NCBI RefSeq assembly: GCF_002709775.1
Contig: NZ_PAQR01000005.1
Span: forward strand, 113,654-172,828
Origin: Thalassospira sp.
Lineage (GTDB): Bacteria; Pseudomonadota; Alphaproteobacteria; Rhodospirillales; Thalassospiraceae
Length of the DNA stretch: 59,175 bases
Reading direction: 5' to 3'
Every line of letters starts with the position of its first letter. Within the stretch, counting starts at the first letter, position 1. The position numbers and the translations under genes are program-made. The notes below the pieces were generated by a model, which ran no database searches, was not told the origin of the DNA, and worked only from the letters and a program-made list of their open reading frames with translations. Of this stretch, positions 36,544-46,284 are shown piece after piece.

Positions 36544-37173
36544 TCAGATATCAAAGAACACGGTTTCGTTTTCACCCTGCAGCACGATGTCAAAGCGATA
36601 GACCGGCACCGGGCCGCTGTCATCACGGCTTGCAATCAGGGTTTTGCGGCGTTCATGCTGCTCGATCAGGTTCAGCACCGGATCATTGGCATTTTTGTCG
36701 GCTTCATCCGCGAAATACATCCGGGTGTTTAAACCGATATTGATCCCGCGTGCCACGATCCAAAAATTGATATGCGGTGCCATATCGCGATTATTGCGGC
36801 CCGAAACCACGCCCGGCTTGATGGTTTCAAAACGATAGACTGCGGTATCGAAATCGGTTCCCGTCCGGCCCCAACCGCGGAAGTCGTCATCGACCTTGCC
36901 AGATTTCTGACGATCAAGTTCGTGGTTGTAGCGACCGTCCGCATTGGCCTGCCAGATTTCAAGCAGTGCATCACGAAGCGGCGTACCGGTGCCATCAATC
37001 ACCCGGCCTTCGATGATGATGCGTTCCCCACGGGTGTTCTCATCGGCCAGAATGTTGGTGAAGTTGTTTTCAAAGATGTCAAAACCGGCCTGCTTGGGAA
37101 TAAGCCCGATATGCACATAGGGGCCTGCCGTCTGGGAGGCTGTTTCTTTGAGATAATCAAGGTTTTGCACCAT
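36544..37173 (-). CDS. pcaG: Protocatechuate 3,4-dioxygenase alpha subunit
   Basis: Alpha subunit of the iron(III) intradiol dioxygenase that opens protocatechuate to 3-carboxy-cis,cis-muconate. 209 residues with GRVIDGTGTPLRDALLEIWQAN near 60, WGRTGTD near 95 and PHINFWIVARGINIGL near 132, all typical of PcaG. The alpha chain lacks iron ligands but shapes the substrate pocket. It follows pcaH by 3 bases and ends at a strong terminator. Confidence 0.94.
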   Translation of the reverse strand: MVQNLDYLKETASQTAGPYVHIGLIPKQAGFDIFENNFTNILADENTRGERIIIEGRVIDGTGTPLRDALLEIWQANADGRYNHELDRQKSGKVDDDFRGWGRTGTDFDTAVYRFETIKPGVVSGRNNRDMAPHINFWIVARGINIGLNTRMYFADEADKNANDPVLNLIEQHERRKTLIASRDDSGPVPVYRFDIVLQGENETVFFDI

Positions 37174-37176
37174 GGA

Positions 37177-37935
<759 letters not shown>

Positions 37936-37959
37936 TTAAGGGCATCCTGCGCGGCCAAT

Positions 37960-37976
37960 TGCATAAAATAAATGCA
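37960..37976. promoter_or_regulatory. Inverted repeat between pcaH and its LysR gene
   Basis: TGCAT-N7-ATGCA, in the 104-base divergent region, 18 bases before the LysR start and 69 before pcaH. It fits a LysR-type operator in place; it does not look like the PcaQ box known from Agrobacterium. Confidence 0.5.
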
Positions 37977-37994
37977 TCATTTATCATATTATTC

Positions 37995-38972
37995 ATGAGC
38001 AATTTTGATCATTTGGAACTGGACGGCCATGCGCTGCGTCTGTTTCTGGCCGTTCTCGAAGAAGGGTCGGTAACGGCGGCGGCCGAACGGCTTGGCGTGA
38101 CGCAATCTGCGGTCAGTCACAATCTGACCAAATTGCGCCGGATCATGCGCGACCCGCTTTTCACCAAATCCGGCCGCGGCATTGTGGCAACGGCGCATGC
38201 GCAGAACCTGGCCGAACAGGCGCGGTTTCTTCTTGATCAGATGCAGGCCTTTGCCAGCGGTGCGGATTTCGAACCCGATGGCGCATCGATGACGCTGACG
38301 ATTGCCGCCAATGATCTGCAGCGTGATCTTTTGCTACCGACCCTGTTTCGTAACCTTGAGGATGCACTTGCCAACATCCGGATGACGGTGGTGCCATCAC
38401 TTTTGCCAGGCCCGGCCTTGCTGCGCGAAAATCACTGTGACCTTCTGATTTCGCCGCGCCCGCCCGAGGGGGTCGATATTGTGCAAAAGCGCCTTCTGAC
38501 CGATCATTATATGGTGTTTTATGATCCGGATATGCGGGGCGCCCCACAAAGCGTCGATGAGTACCTTGAAGCACGTCATGTCACGGTGCGCTATGGCAAT
38601 AACCGCACGCTTGAATTTGATGACATGCTTGAAAGTCAGGGCGTTGATCGCAACATCGTTTTGCGGGTGCCCAACTTCACCGCCATTGCCGAATTCTTGC
38701 GCGGAAGCAACATGATCGCAACCTTGCCCAGCCTTTTGCAAAAGCATGCCCTGCGTGATTTCGCCCGCGCACCAATGCCGATAACCGAACTTAAAGACGG
38801 TACGCTTGATCTGCCGATTTTCATGTGTTGGCACCAACGTTATCAGCATGATCCATCGCATCGCTGGTTGCGCGAACAGCTTGAAGATGTTGCGGCAACC
38901 CGATTACGCATGCCAACCAAAGAACCCGTTTCGCAACCCGATCAGGGGCAGGCCCCGCAAAGGACATCATGA
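37995..38972 (+). CDS. LysR-family regulator divergent to pcaHG
   Basis: 325 residues. The winged helix-turn-helix (about 10-70) contains EEGSVTAAAERLGVTQSAVSHNL, followed by a substrate-binding domain to about 300. The ATG at 37995 was chosen because the helix-turn-helix starts about 10 residues later, as usual; the frame is open to 37923. The arrangement makes it the likely regulator of pcaHG, though the family branch resembles NodD/LinR-type proteins (HALRLF near the start) more than PcaQ. It overlaps the next gene by 4 bases. Confidence 0.88.
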   Translation: MSNFDHLELDGHALRLFLAVLEEGSVTAAAERLGVTQSAVSHNLTKLRRIMRDPLFTKSGRGIVATAHAQNLAEQARFLLDQMQAFASGADFEPDGASMTLTIAANDLQRDLLLPTLFRNLEDALANIRMTVVPSLLPGPALLRENHCDLLISPRPPEGVDIVQKRLLTDHYMVFYDPDMRGAPQSVDEYLEARHVTVRYGNNRTLEFDDMLESQGVDRNIVLRVPNFTAIAEFLRGSNMIATLPSLLQKHALRDFARAPMPITELKDGTLDLPIFMCWHQRYQHDPSHRWLREQLEDVAATRLRMPTKEPVSQPDQGQAPQRTS

Positions 38973-39604
38973 CGATTACAGAAATCATCTATTGGCTTGA
39001 ACTGGCCGGGGTTGCTGTTTTTGCGATTACCGGCGCGCTTGAGGCATCCCGGCGTCAGATGGACATTATGGGGTTCGTGCTGATTGCGACCTTTACCGGG
39101 ATCGGCGGCGGCACAGTGCGCGATGTGATTACCGGCGCGACACCGGTCTTCTGGATCCGGGACATCACCTGGCTTGTGACCTGTATCGGGGCTGCAGTCC
39201 TAACATACTTCACCGCCCATCTGGTTGAGCGACGTTATGTTGCCTTGCTGTGGCTCGATGCCTTGGGGCTTGCAATGTTTGGCGTAACCGGAGCAGCCAT
39301 TGGGCTGAACCTCGGCGTATCGCCCTTGGTGGCCGTCATTCTGGGTATGATCACCGCGACCTTTGGCGGGATGGTGCGGGATGTTGTGTGTAATGAAATA
39401 CCGCTGATCCTGAGGCCAGAGATTTATATTACCTGTGCGCTGGTAGGCGCCGGGATCTATGTAATCGGCACGGCTATCCTTGCACTGCCCAGTGGTCCGA
39501 TTGCGGTGATTGCCTTCTTTGCCGCCTTCCTGATGCGCGCCTGCGCAATCAAGTTCAAGCTAAGCTTCCCGGTCTACAAGGCACGTCCGGGCCGGGAGTA
39601 CTAG
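38969..39604 (+). CDS. Trimeric intracellular cation channel (TRIC/UPF0126) family protein
   Basis: 211-residue membrane protein with seven helices in two similar halves. Each half carries the Gly-rich loop: FTGIGGGTVRDVITG near 42 and TATFGGMVRDVVCNEIP near 129. Bacterial homologs form trimeric K+-permeable channels. Its ATG overlaps the LysR stop, so the two are co-translated, an unexpected pair. The function next to pcaHG is not evident. Confidence 0.92.
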   Translation: MTITEIIYWLELAGVAVFAITGALEASRRQMDIMGFVLIATFTGIGGGTVRDVITGATPVFWIRDITWLVTCIGAAVLTYFTAHLVERRYVALLWLDALGLAMFGVTGAAIGLNLGVSPLVAVILGMITATFGGMVRDVVCNEIPLILRPEIYITCALVGAGIYVIGTAILALPSGPIAVIAFFAAFLMRACAIKFKLSFPVYKARPGREY

Positions 39605-39628
39605 ACGGCAATTTACCGGTTTGCGCGC

Positions 39629-40342
39629 CTACTCGACGATCAACTGAACCCGATCACTTGAAAAGGCGGTCACGCCATATTCAATCGGCACGCCAGCAGA
39701 ATCGACATCAACGCTTTCGGTCGAAATCACCGGCCGATTGCGCGCCTGCTTAAGCAAGTTCGCCACTCGGGATGACGGCAGGGTCGCGGAGATACGGGTG
39801 GTCTTGCGGCTGTAATCATCAATCCCGAAACGTTTAAATGCCTCGGTCAGTGACTTGGTCTCGACAAATATTTCGACGATACCGTCAAAGCGGGCCGCCG
39901 GCAGGTAACTTGTCGCCACCGCAAGCGGCACACCGTCAGCCTCGGAAACCGAGAATAGTTCAATCACCCGCGTACCCGGCTTGACATCAAGGAATTGTGC
40001 GACGGTTGCAGTGGCTTTAAGCACTTCGGACGAAACCAAGCGCTTATCTGGCAACCGGTGCCGGCCCGACACGATCTGCGAGAAGCGGGTTTTCGATCCC
40101 AGCGGGTAATCAAGGATCTGTTCCTGAACAAAGGCACCACGCCCCTGCTCGACACGGACAACATTGGAATCGACAAGTGCGGCCATTGCGCGACGCACGG
40201 TATGGCGATTCACACCAAAACGCCGGACAAGTTCCATCTCGGTCTGCATCTTGTCACCGGGCGCAAATACACCGTCGGAGATATCAGCCAGAAGCTGCTT
40301 TTCTATTTGCTTCCAGATAGATAGGCCCGGCTCCCAATCCAT
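39629..40342 (-). CDS. phnF: Phosphonate-locus GntR regulator PhnF
   Basis: 237 residues: a GntR-type winged helix (about 10-75; FGVNRHTVRRAMAALV is the recognition part) and a UTRA ligand domain (about 95-235) of the HutC subfamily. It is divergent to the C-P lyase operon with a 133-base shared region, the standard place for PhnF, a repressor of phn genes. GGGGAA precedes the ATG. The ligand is not known from sequence. Confidence 0.92.
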   Translation of the reverse strand: MDWEPGLSIWKQIEKQLLADISDGVFAPGDKMQTEMELVRRFGVNRHTVRRAMAALVDSNVVRVEQGRGAFVQEQILDYPLGSKTRFSQIVSGRHRLPDKRLVSSEVLKATATVAQFLDVKPGTRVIELFSVSEADGVPLAVATSYLPAARFDGIVEIFVETKSLTEAFKRFGIDDYSRKTTRISATLPSSRVANLLKQARNRPVISTESVDVDSAGVPIEYGVTAFSSDRVQLIVE

Positions 40343-40414
40343 TACATTCCCCGTTCATAAAACTTTCACCGCAAGACCTTTGCCTTTGGTTCTGGATCGT
40401 CTTATAACGTCAAT

Positions 40415-40432
40415 AGGTATAGACGTCTAGAC
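40415..40432. promoter_or_regulatory. Probable PhnF operator
   Basis: AGGTATAGACGTCTAGAC. It contains two overlapping palindromes, TAGACGTCTA (40420-40429) and GTCTAGAC (40425-40432), and resembles the TGGTATAGACCA element bound by mycobacterial PhnF and the general GT-N-TA-N-AC pattern of HutC regulators. It lies 44 bases before phnG. Confidence 0.6.
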
Positions 40433-40475
40433 AAACTTTGAATTTGTCGACATAAGTTGAAAAGGGATCAGTTTG

Positions 40476-40973
40476 ATGACGGCGCACCCCGCCCCGAATG
40501 CCCGGACCGATCAGAACCGGAATGCAGACACCCCCACCGACCCGCAAATTGCCGCACGTCAGAAATGGATGTCAGTTCTGGCCCGTACATCGCGTGCCCG
40601 GCTTGAAGCGCAGTGGTCGGAAAATCACAGCAGCGAAAACTGGACCCACCTGCGCGAACCGCAGATCGGCATGGTGATGGTGCGTGCTCGCGCTGGCGGC
40701 ACCGGGCAGCGGTTTAACCTTGGTGAAATGACGGTGACTCGCTGTGCCGTCACCCTATCGGATGGCACCGTCGGGCATTCCTACGTCAAGGGACGCGACC
40801 GCATTCAGGCGCAATATGCCGCGCTCTTTGATGCAGTGATGCTGCGCGACGGATCGGCAAGCGATTTCATCGAAACCCTCGCCACCGAACAGGCCGCCGC
40901 CAAACGCGATCATGCGCGCAAGGTTGCCGCCACCAAAGTTGATTTCTTCACCCTTGTCCGCGGAGACGATTGA
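40476..40973 (+). CDS. phnG: C-P lyase subunit PhnG
   Basis: 165 residues. The core (about 25-160) matches PhnG: RQKWMSVLARTS, EPQIGMVMVRARAGGTG, and FNLGEMTVTRCAV with the GHSYVKGRD that follows. PhnG, H, I and J form the core complex that moves a methylphosphonate onto ATP and then cleaves the C-P bond. The start is ATG 40476, with an in-frame TTG just before it. The first 20 residues are Pro/Asn-rich and extra. Confidence 0.94.
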   Translation: MTAHPAPNARTDQNRNADTPTDPQIAARQKWMSVLARTSRARLEAQWSENHSSENWTHLREPQIGMVMVRARAGGTGQRFNLGEMTVTRCAVTLSDGTVGHSYVKGRDRIQAQYAALFDAVMLRDGSASDFIETLATEQAAAKRDHARKVAATKVDFFTLVRGDD

Positions 40974-41581
40974 TGACCCTGCAATCCCAGACAAGTGACT
41001 TGCTGCCGGGCTTTGACCACGCGGCCTTTGATTCAAACGCCGTGTTTCGCGCCCTGCTTGATGCCATGTCGCGCCCCGGTCGGATTTATGATCTGCCGGT
41101 CAATGTTGCAGCGCCTGATGGGTTGAACGAAGCTGCGACGGCAGCCCTTCTTGCCATGGCGGATATGGATACCACCGTGTGGCTGGCGCCCTCATGCGCG
41201 ACCAAATCCGCTTGCGATCATTTGAAATTCCATTGCGGTTGCCCGATCAGCACCGATGTCAAACAGGCCGACTTTGCGGTCGCGCGCATTTCCGATGACC
41301 TGTCCTTCATTACCGACCTTGCCGTTGGCAATGCGGAATACCCGGATCAATCGGCGACCCTGATCCTGATGGTTGATGAGATTTCCGATCGCCCGTCTAT
41401 GACCCTTTCGGGTCCGGGCATCAAGGACACGCATAGCCTTGCGATCAAGGACCTGCCGGCAAGTTTCCACGCCTGGCGGGCAGAGAACCATCACCTGTTT
41501 CCGTGCGGTGTTGATGTGATTTTCGCAAGCCCAACCCAGATCGCCGCCCTGTCGCGCACCACCCGGATCGAGGTCAATTAA
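40973..41581 (+). CDS. phnH: C-P lyase subunit PhnH
   Basis: 202 residues. It opens with LPGFDHAAFDSNAVFRALLDAMSRPGRI, an almost fixed PhnH N-terminus, and has FPCGVDVIFASP near the end. PhnH is a structural subunit of the PhnGHIJ core. ATG 40973 overlaps the phnG stop by one base and has GGAG seven bases upstream; phnI follows two bases after the stop. Confidence 0.95.
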   Translation: MTLQSQTSDLLPGFDHAAFDSNAVFRALLDAMSRPGRIYDLPVNVAAPDGLNEAATAALLAMADMDTTVWLAPSCATKSACDHLKFHCGCPISTDVKQADFAVARISDDLSFITDLAVGNAEYPDQSATLILMVDEISDRPSMTLSGPGIKDTHSLAIKDLPASFHAWRAENHHLFPCGVDVIFASPTQIAALSRTTRIEVN

Positions 41582-41583
41582 TC

Positions 41584-42717
41584 ATGTATGTTGCGGTAAA
41601 AGGTGGCGAACGCGCCATCAACAATGCTCACAAGCTTCTGGCCGAGCAGCGCCGGGGCGACAAGGATATTGCCGAAATCGAAACCGATCAGATCGAACAG
41701 CAACTGTCGCTGTCGGTGACCCGCGTCATGGCAGAAGGGTCACTTTATGACCGTGATCTGGCTGCCCTTGCCATCAAGCAGGGCCGGGGTGATTTGATCG
41801 AGGCAATCTTTTTGATGCGGGCCTATCGCACGACGCTGCCACGTTTTGCGTTTTCCAAGCCAATCAAGACCGCCGAGATGGATGTGTCGCGCCGCATTTC
41901 GGCAACCTTCAAGGACCTGCCCGGCGGGCAGATCCTGGGACCAACCTTTGATTACACGCACCGTCTTCTCGACTTCACCCTGATGGCAAATGGCGAAGCA
42001 CCGACCGAAGCACCAAGTGGTGAACAACCAGTCGATGAAAACATGCCACGGGTCTTGGATGACATCTTGAACTATGAAGGTCTTATTCAGGACGAACCGG
42101 TTCCGGTCGATGAAAACGCCCCGGTGGCCGACCTGACCCGCGAGCCGGTCAAATTCCCGGCTGGACGTGATCTGCGCCTGCAGAACCTGTCGCGCGGGGA
42201 TGAGGGATTTGTTCTGGCACTTGGCTATTCCACCCAGCGGGGCTACGCCAACAGCCACGCCTTTGTCGGTGAAATCCGCTATGGCACCGTGTCAGTCGAG
42301 ATCGAGCCCGAGGAACTCGGCTTTGCGATTGATATCGGTGACATCGAACTGACCGAGTGCGAGACGGTCAACAAGTTCAAGGGATCGAAAACCAAGCTGC
42401 CGCAATTTACCCGTGGTTACGGATTGGTGTTTGGTCAAAACGAACGCAAAGCCATTTCGATGGCGCTGGTTGATCGTGCCATGCGCGCCAATGAAATGGG
42501 CGAACAGATCATGGGCCCGGCACAGGACAGCCAGTTCGTGATGGAACATAGCGACAATGTCCAGTCCACCGGCTTTGTCGAACATATCAAACTGCCACAC
42601 TATGTCGATTTCCAGGGCGAACTTGAGCTGGTGCGCCGCATGCGCGCCGAGGTCGAGGAACGCCTGGCAAAGTCCGAAGCCGAAAATGGCACATCCCAAC
42701 CCGAGGCCGCGGAGTAA
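41584..42717 (+). CDS. phnI: C-P lyase subunit PhnI
   Basis: 377 residues. It starts MYVAVKGGERAINNAHKLL, the family hallmark, and keeps DRDLAALAIKQGRGDLIEAIFLMRAYRTTLPR near 55 and LSRGDEGFVLALGYSTQRGY near 205. PhnI is the nucleosidase-type subunit that displaces adenine of ATP with the phosphonate. It lies between phnH and phnJ with gaps of two and four bases. Confidence 0.96.
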   Translation: MYVAVKGGERAINNAHKLLAEQRRGDKDIAEIETDQIEQQLSLSVTRVMAEGSLYDRDLAALAIKQGRGDLIEAIFLMRAYRTTLPRFAFSKPIKTAEMDVSRRISATFKDLPGGQILGPTFDYTHRLLDFTLMANGEAPTEAPSGEQPVDENMPRVLDDILNYEGLIQDEPVPVDENAPVADLTREPVKFPAGRDLRLQNLSRGDEGFVLALGYSTQRGYANSHAFVGEIRYGTVSVEIEPEELGFAIDIGDIELTECETVNKFKGSKTKLPQFTRGYGLVFGQNERKAISMALVDRAMRANEMGEQIMGPAQDSQFVMEHSDNVQSTGFVEHIKLPHYVDFQGELELVRRMRAEVEERLAKSEAENGTSQPEAAE

Positions 42718-42721
42718 TCCC

Positions 42722-43648
42722 ATGGAACAGACTGTCAAAAATCCGGCCGACGGGGCACCGGACTATAACTTTGCCTATCTTGATGAACAGACCAAACGCA
42801 TGATCCGGCGCGCGCTGCTTAAGGCCGTGGCCATACCGGGTTATCAGGTACCGTTTGCCGGACGCGAAATGCCGATGCCCTATGGTTGGGGTACGGGCGG
42901 CGTTCAGGTAACAGCTGCTGTGATCGGACCGAATGATACGCTTAAGGTCATTGACCAGGGGGCGGATGACACCACCAATGCGGTCTCGATCCGGCAGTTC
43001 TTTGCCAAGACCGCACAGGTCGCCACCACAGAAAAAACCGCCGAGGCATCGATCATCCAGACCCGTCACCGCATCCCGGAAAAGGAACTGCGCGAAGATC
43101 AGGTATTGGTCTATCAGGTGCCGATCCCTGAGCCGCTTCGCTTCCTTGAACCGCGCGAAACCGAAACACGCAAGATGCATGCGCTTGAAGAATATGGCCT
43201 GATGCATGTGAAGCTGTATGAAGACATTGCACGTCATGGCCATATCGCGACCACCTATGCCTATCCGGTGATGGTCGATGATCGCTATGTGATGGATCCG
43301 TCGCCGACGCCAAAGTTCGACAATCCGAAAATGAACGATATGGCAGCCCTTCAGCTTTTTGGCGCCGGTCGTGAGAAGCGCATTTATGCCCTGCCGCCCT
43401 ACACCAAGGTCAAAAGCCTCGATTTCGAAGACCATCCGTTCGAAGTCCAGACCTGGGAAGACGAATGCGGCATGTGCGGTGCGCGTGACAGTTACCTTGA
43501 TGAAGTCATTCTCGATGATCAGGGCAACCGGATGTTTGTCTGCTCCGACACTGATTACTGCGCAGAACGACAGGACGCCGGCCATCGCGGCCCGCAACAT
43601 CATGACCAACCCCTTGGCACCGCAGATCGCGGAAAGGCAGCAGAATAA
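42722..43648 (+). CDS. phnJ: C-P lyase radical SAM subunit PhnJ
   Basis: 308-residue catalytic subunit that breaks the carbon-phosphorus bond by radical chemistry. The iron-sulfur ligands form CX2CX21C (Cys249, Cys252, Cys274), and Cys280 corresponds to the essential Cys272 of E. coli PhnJ. Gly40 in IPGYQVPFAGREMPMPYGWGTG corresponds to the glycyl-radical Gly32. So all known catalytic residues are present. The longer frame from 42557 overlaps phnI and is not used. Its stop overlaps the phnK ATG by one base. Confidence 0.97.
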   Translation: MEQTVKNPADGAPDYNFAYLDEQTKRMIRRALLKAVAIPGYQVPFAGREMPMPYGWGTGGVQVTAAVIGPNDTLKVIDQGADDTTNAVSIRQFFAKTAQVATTEKTAEASIIQTRHRIPEKELREDQVLVYQVPIPEPLRFLEPRETETRKMHALEEYGLMHVKLYEDIARHGHIATTYAYPVMVDDRYVMDPSPTPKFDNPKMNDMAALQLFGAGREKRIYALPPYTKVKSLDFEDHPFEVQTWEDECGMCGARDSYLDEVILDDQGNRMFVCSDTDYCAERQDAGHRGPQHHDQPLGTADRGKAAE

Positions 43649-44430
43649 TGACCCAGATGAACGAACCGCTTCTGCGCGTTGACAACCTGACCATGATGTA
43701 TGGCGACCGGGTTGGCTGCAAGGATGTCAGCTTTGAACTCCGCCCCGGTGAAGTTCTTGGCATCGTTGGGGAATCCGGATCGGGTAAATCCACTTTGCTG
43801 CGCAGTATTTCCGCCCAGCAGGAACCGACCAAGGGTGTTGTTGAATACCAGACCCGCATTGATGGTGTGCGCGATGTCTATCAGATGTCAGAAGCACAGC
43901 GCCGCCTTCTGATGCGGACCGACTGGGCCTTTGTGCATCAGAACCCGCGTGATGGATTGCGCATGAATGTGAGCGCCGGCGCCAATATTGGCGAACGGCT
44001 GATGGCGATCGGGGATCGTCATTACGGCAACATTCGCAGCAATGCGGACAGCTGGCTTGGCAAGGTCGAAATCGCGTCAGAGCGCCTTGATGACCTGCCA
44101 TCAACCTTTTCGGGCGGCATGCAGCAACGTTTGCAGATTGCCCGCAACCTCGTAACCAGCCCGCGCCTCGTCTTTATGGACGAACCCACGGGTGGGCTTG
44201 ATGTTTCTGTTCAGGCCAGATTGCTCGATCTGCTGCGCGGGCTGGTTCACGATCTTAATCTTGCGGTGATCATCGTCACCCACGATCTGGCAGTCGCACG
44301 GCTTCTTTCGCACCGGCTGATGGTGATGCAACAGGGCAAGGTGATTGAACATGGTCTGACCGATCAGGTTCTTGATGACCCGCAGCATCCCTATACGCAG
44401 CTGCTTGTTTCTTCCATTCTGCAGAACTGA
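43648..44430 (+). CDS. phnK: C-P lyase ABC-type subunit PhnK
   Basis: 260-residue ATP-binding protein of the ABC type without a membrane partner; it binds the PhnGHIJ core. Walker A is GESGSGKST near 36, the signature is FSGGMQQRLQIARNL near 155 and Walker B RLVFMDEPTGGLD near 173. The next gene, phnL, has the same plan. The order phnJ-phnK-phnL is the standard one. Confidence 0.95.
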   Translation: MTQMNEPLLRVDNLTMMYGDRVGCKDVSFELRPGEVLGIVGESGSGKSTLLRSISAQQEPTKGVVEYQTRIDGVRDVYQMSEAQRRLLMRTDWAFVHQNPRDGLRMNVSAGANIGERLMAIGDRHYGNIRSNADSWLGKVEIASERLDDLPSTFSGGMQQRLQIARNLVTSPRLVFMDEPTGGLDVSVQARLLDLLRGLVHDLNLAVIIVTHDLAVARLLSHRLMVMQQGKVIEHGLTDQVLDDPQHPYTQLLVSSILQN

Positions 44431-44444
44431 TCGGGGCGAAGAAA

Positions 44445-45149
44445 ATGTCTGAAATGCTTCATGCTCAAAACGTCGCGAAAAGCTTTACCCTCCATACTCA
44501 GGGCAGCGTGACCATCCCGGTTTTTGAAGGCATCGAATTCATGCTTTCGGCTGGCGATTGCATCGCGCTGACCGGTGAATCCGGTTCCGGGAAAAGTACC
44601 TTCATGCGCATGCTTTATGCCAACTACACATGCTCCCAAGGTTCCATCAAGGTGTTCCATGATGGCGACTGGCTTGATATCACCACCGCCAGCCCGCATT
44701 CGATCCTTGAGATCCGCAAGCGGACGCTGGGCTATGTGTCGCAGTTCCTGCGCGTGATCCCGCGTGTGCCGACCCTTGATATCGTTGCCGAGCCGCTTGT
44801 TGCACTTGGCACGGATCGCACGGCGGCAACCGAAAAGGCGCGTGACCTTTTAACCCGCCTTCGCATCCCCGAACGTTTGTGGCAGCTCTCGCCACTGACC
44901 TTTTCGGGTGGGGAACAGCAACGCGTGAATATCGCGCGTGGCTTTATTGCAGATTATCCGATCATGTTGCTTGATGAGCCGACCGCATCGCTTGACGCCC
45001 AAAATCGCGCCACAGTTCTGGCGCTGATTGAAGAAGCCAAAAGCCGTGGTGCGGCAATCGCCGGTATTTTCCACGACCATGAAACCCGTGATGCAGTCTG
45101 CACCGGGTCGTTTGATGTGACTTCCTTTAAAGTTGGGGCCAATGACTGA
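44445..45149 (+). CDS. phnL: C-P lyase ABC-type subunit PhnL
   Basis: 234 residues with Walker A GESGSGKST near 43, signature TFSGGEQQRVNIARGF near 150 and Walker B IMLLDEPTASLD near 169. The N-terminus is typical PhnL (FTLHTQGSVTIPVFEGIEF). PhnL joins PhnK on the C-P lyase core. It overlaps phnM by 8 bases. Confidence 0.95.
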   Translation: MSEMLHAQNVAKSFTLHTQGSVTIPVFEGIEFMLSAGDCIALTGESGSGKSTFMRMLYANYTCSQGSIKVFHDGDWLDITTASPHSILEIRKRTLGYVSQFLRVIPRVPTLDIVAEPLVALGTDRTAATEKARDLLTRLRIPERLWQLSPLTFSGGEQQRVNIARGFIADYPIMLLDEPTASLDAQNRATVLALIEEAKSRGAAIAGIFHDHETRDAVCTGSFDVTSFKVGAND

Positions 45150-46284
45150 ACAGATTTTCACCAATGCCAAACTGGTTCTGGCAAACGAAGTCATTGACGG
45201 AGCCGTGCAGGTCAAGGACGGCAAGATCAGCGATATTTCTGATCGCGCCTCGAACCTTCCGGGTGCAGAGGACATGGGCGGCGATTATCTGATGCCGGGT
45301 CTGGTCGAGCTGCATACCGACAATCTCGACAAGCACCTCACCCCGCGCCCGAAAACCCGCTGGCCGGCCACTGCCGCCGTTGTCGCCCATGACAACCAGG
45401 TCGCCAGTGCCGGGATCACCACCGTGTTTGACGCGGTTTCCATTGGCGATGTCAACGAAGGCTCCGAGCGCATTGTGCGACTGATTGAATCGGTCAAGGC
45501 ACTTGAGCACGCGCTGGAAAATGCGCTGCTGCGTGCGGACCATAAACTGCATCTGCGTTGCGAGACATCCTTCCCGGGCATGGTTGAGGCCCTTGGTCAA
45601 CTGATCGACCTGCCACTGGTCAGCATGCTTTCGGTGATGGACCACACACCGGGGCAGCGTCAGTTCGTCAGCCTTGATGCCTATTACACCTATTACCAGG
45701 GCAAGTATGGCCTCAGCGACGAGGAGATGCGCAAATTCATCGCCACCCGCCGTCGCGATGCGGAGCTTTATTCCGAAAAACACCGTCGCCATGTGGTTGA
45801 ACAAGCCCACGCCAAGGGCCTAGCCCTTGCCAGCCATGATGACGCAACCGAAGCCCACGTGGCAGAGGCAGTGGCAGACAAAATGACCGTGGCTGAATTC
45901 CCGACCACGCTTGAAGCCGCCAAGGCATCACATGAAGGCGGGCTTGGTGTTATGATGGGCGGGCCGAACCTTGTGCGCGGCGGATCGCATAGCGGCAATG
46001 TTGCCGCCGGTGAGCTGGCAAAGCAGGGCTATCTCGACATCATTTCAAGCGACTATGTCCCGCACAGTCTTTTGCACGGGGCGATGAAGCTGTTTGACGA
46101 GTTTGATGGCTATGACCTGCCGCGCGCTATTCGAACCGTGTCGCTTAATCCGGCCACACAGGTCGGCCTTCATGATCGCGGCGAGATCGCGGTTGGCAAG
46201 CGCGGTGATCTGATCCGGGTGCATCATTCCCCGCACCATCCGATTGTGCGCGGTGTCTGGCGCGAAGGGATAAGGGTGTCATGA
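45142..46284 (+). CDS. phnM: Ribose 1-methylphosphonate 5-triphosphate diphosphohydrolase PhnM
   Basis: 380-residue amidohydrolase that removes pyrophosphate from the PhnGHI product before C-P cleavage. Metal-site motifs are VELHTDNLDKHLTPRP (near 55), MDHTPGQRQF near 172, and SHDDATEAHV near 235, with SSDYVPHSLLHG near 300. The ATG at 45142 was chosen; an in-frame TTG at 45133 is unlikely. Its stop overlaps the phnN start by 4 bases. Confidence 0.95.
   Translation: MTEQIFTNAKLVLANEVIDGAVQVKDGKISDISDRASNLPGAEDMGGDYLMPGLVELHTDNLDKHLTPRPKTRWPATAAVVAHDNQVASAGITTVFDAVSIGDVNEGSERIVRLIESVKALEHALENALLRADHKLHLRCETSFPGMVEALGQLIDLPLVSMLSVMDHTPGQRQFVSLDAYYTYYQGKYGLSDEEMRKFIATRRRDAELYSEKHRRHVVEQAHAKGLALASHDDATEAHVAEAVADKMTVAEFPTTLEAAKASHEGGLGVMMGGPNLVRGGSHSGNVAAGELAKQGYLDIISSDYVPHSLLHGAMKLFDEFDGYDLPRAIRTVSLNPATQVGLHDRGEIAVGKRGDLIRVHHSPHHPIVRGVWREGIRVS

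Noticed and set aside
37960..37976. PcaQ binding site in the pcaH-LysR gap
   Set aside because: The repeat TGCAT-N7-ATGCA does not resemble the ATAACC/GGTTAT-type PcaQ box; kept only as a general LysR-type candidate.
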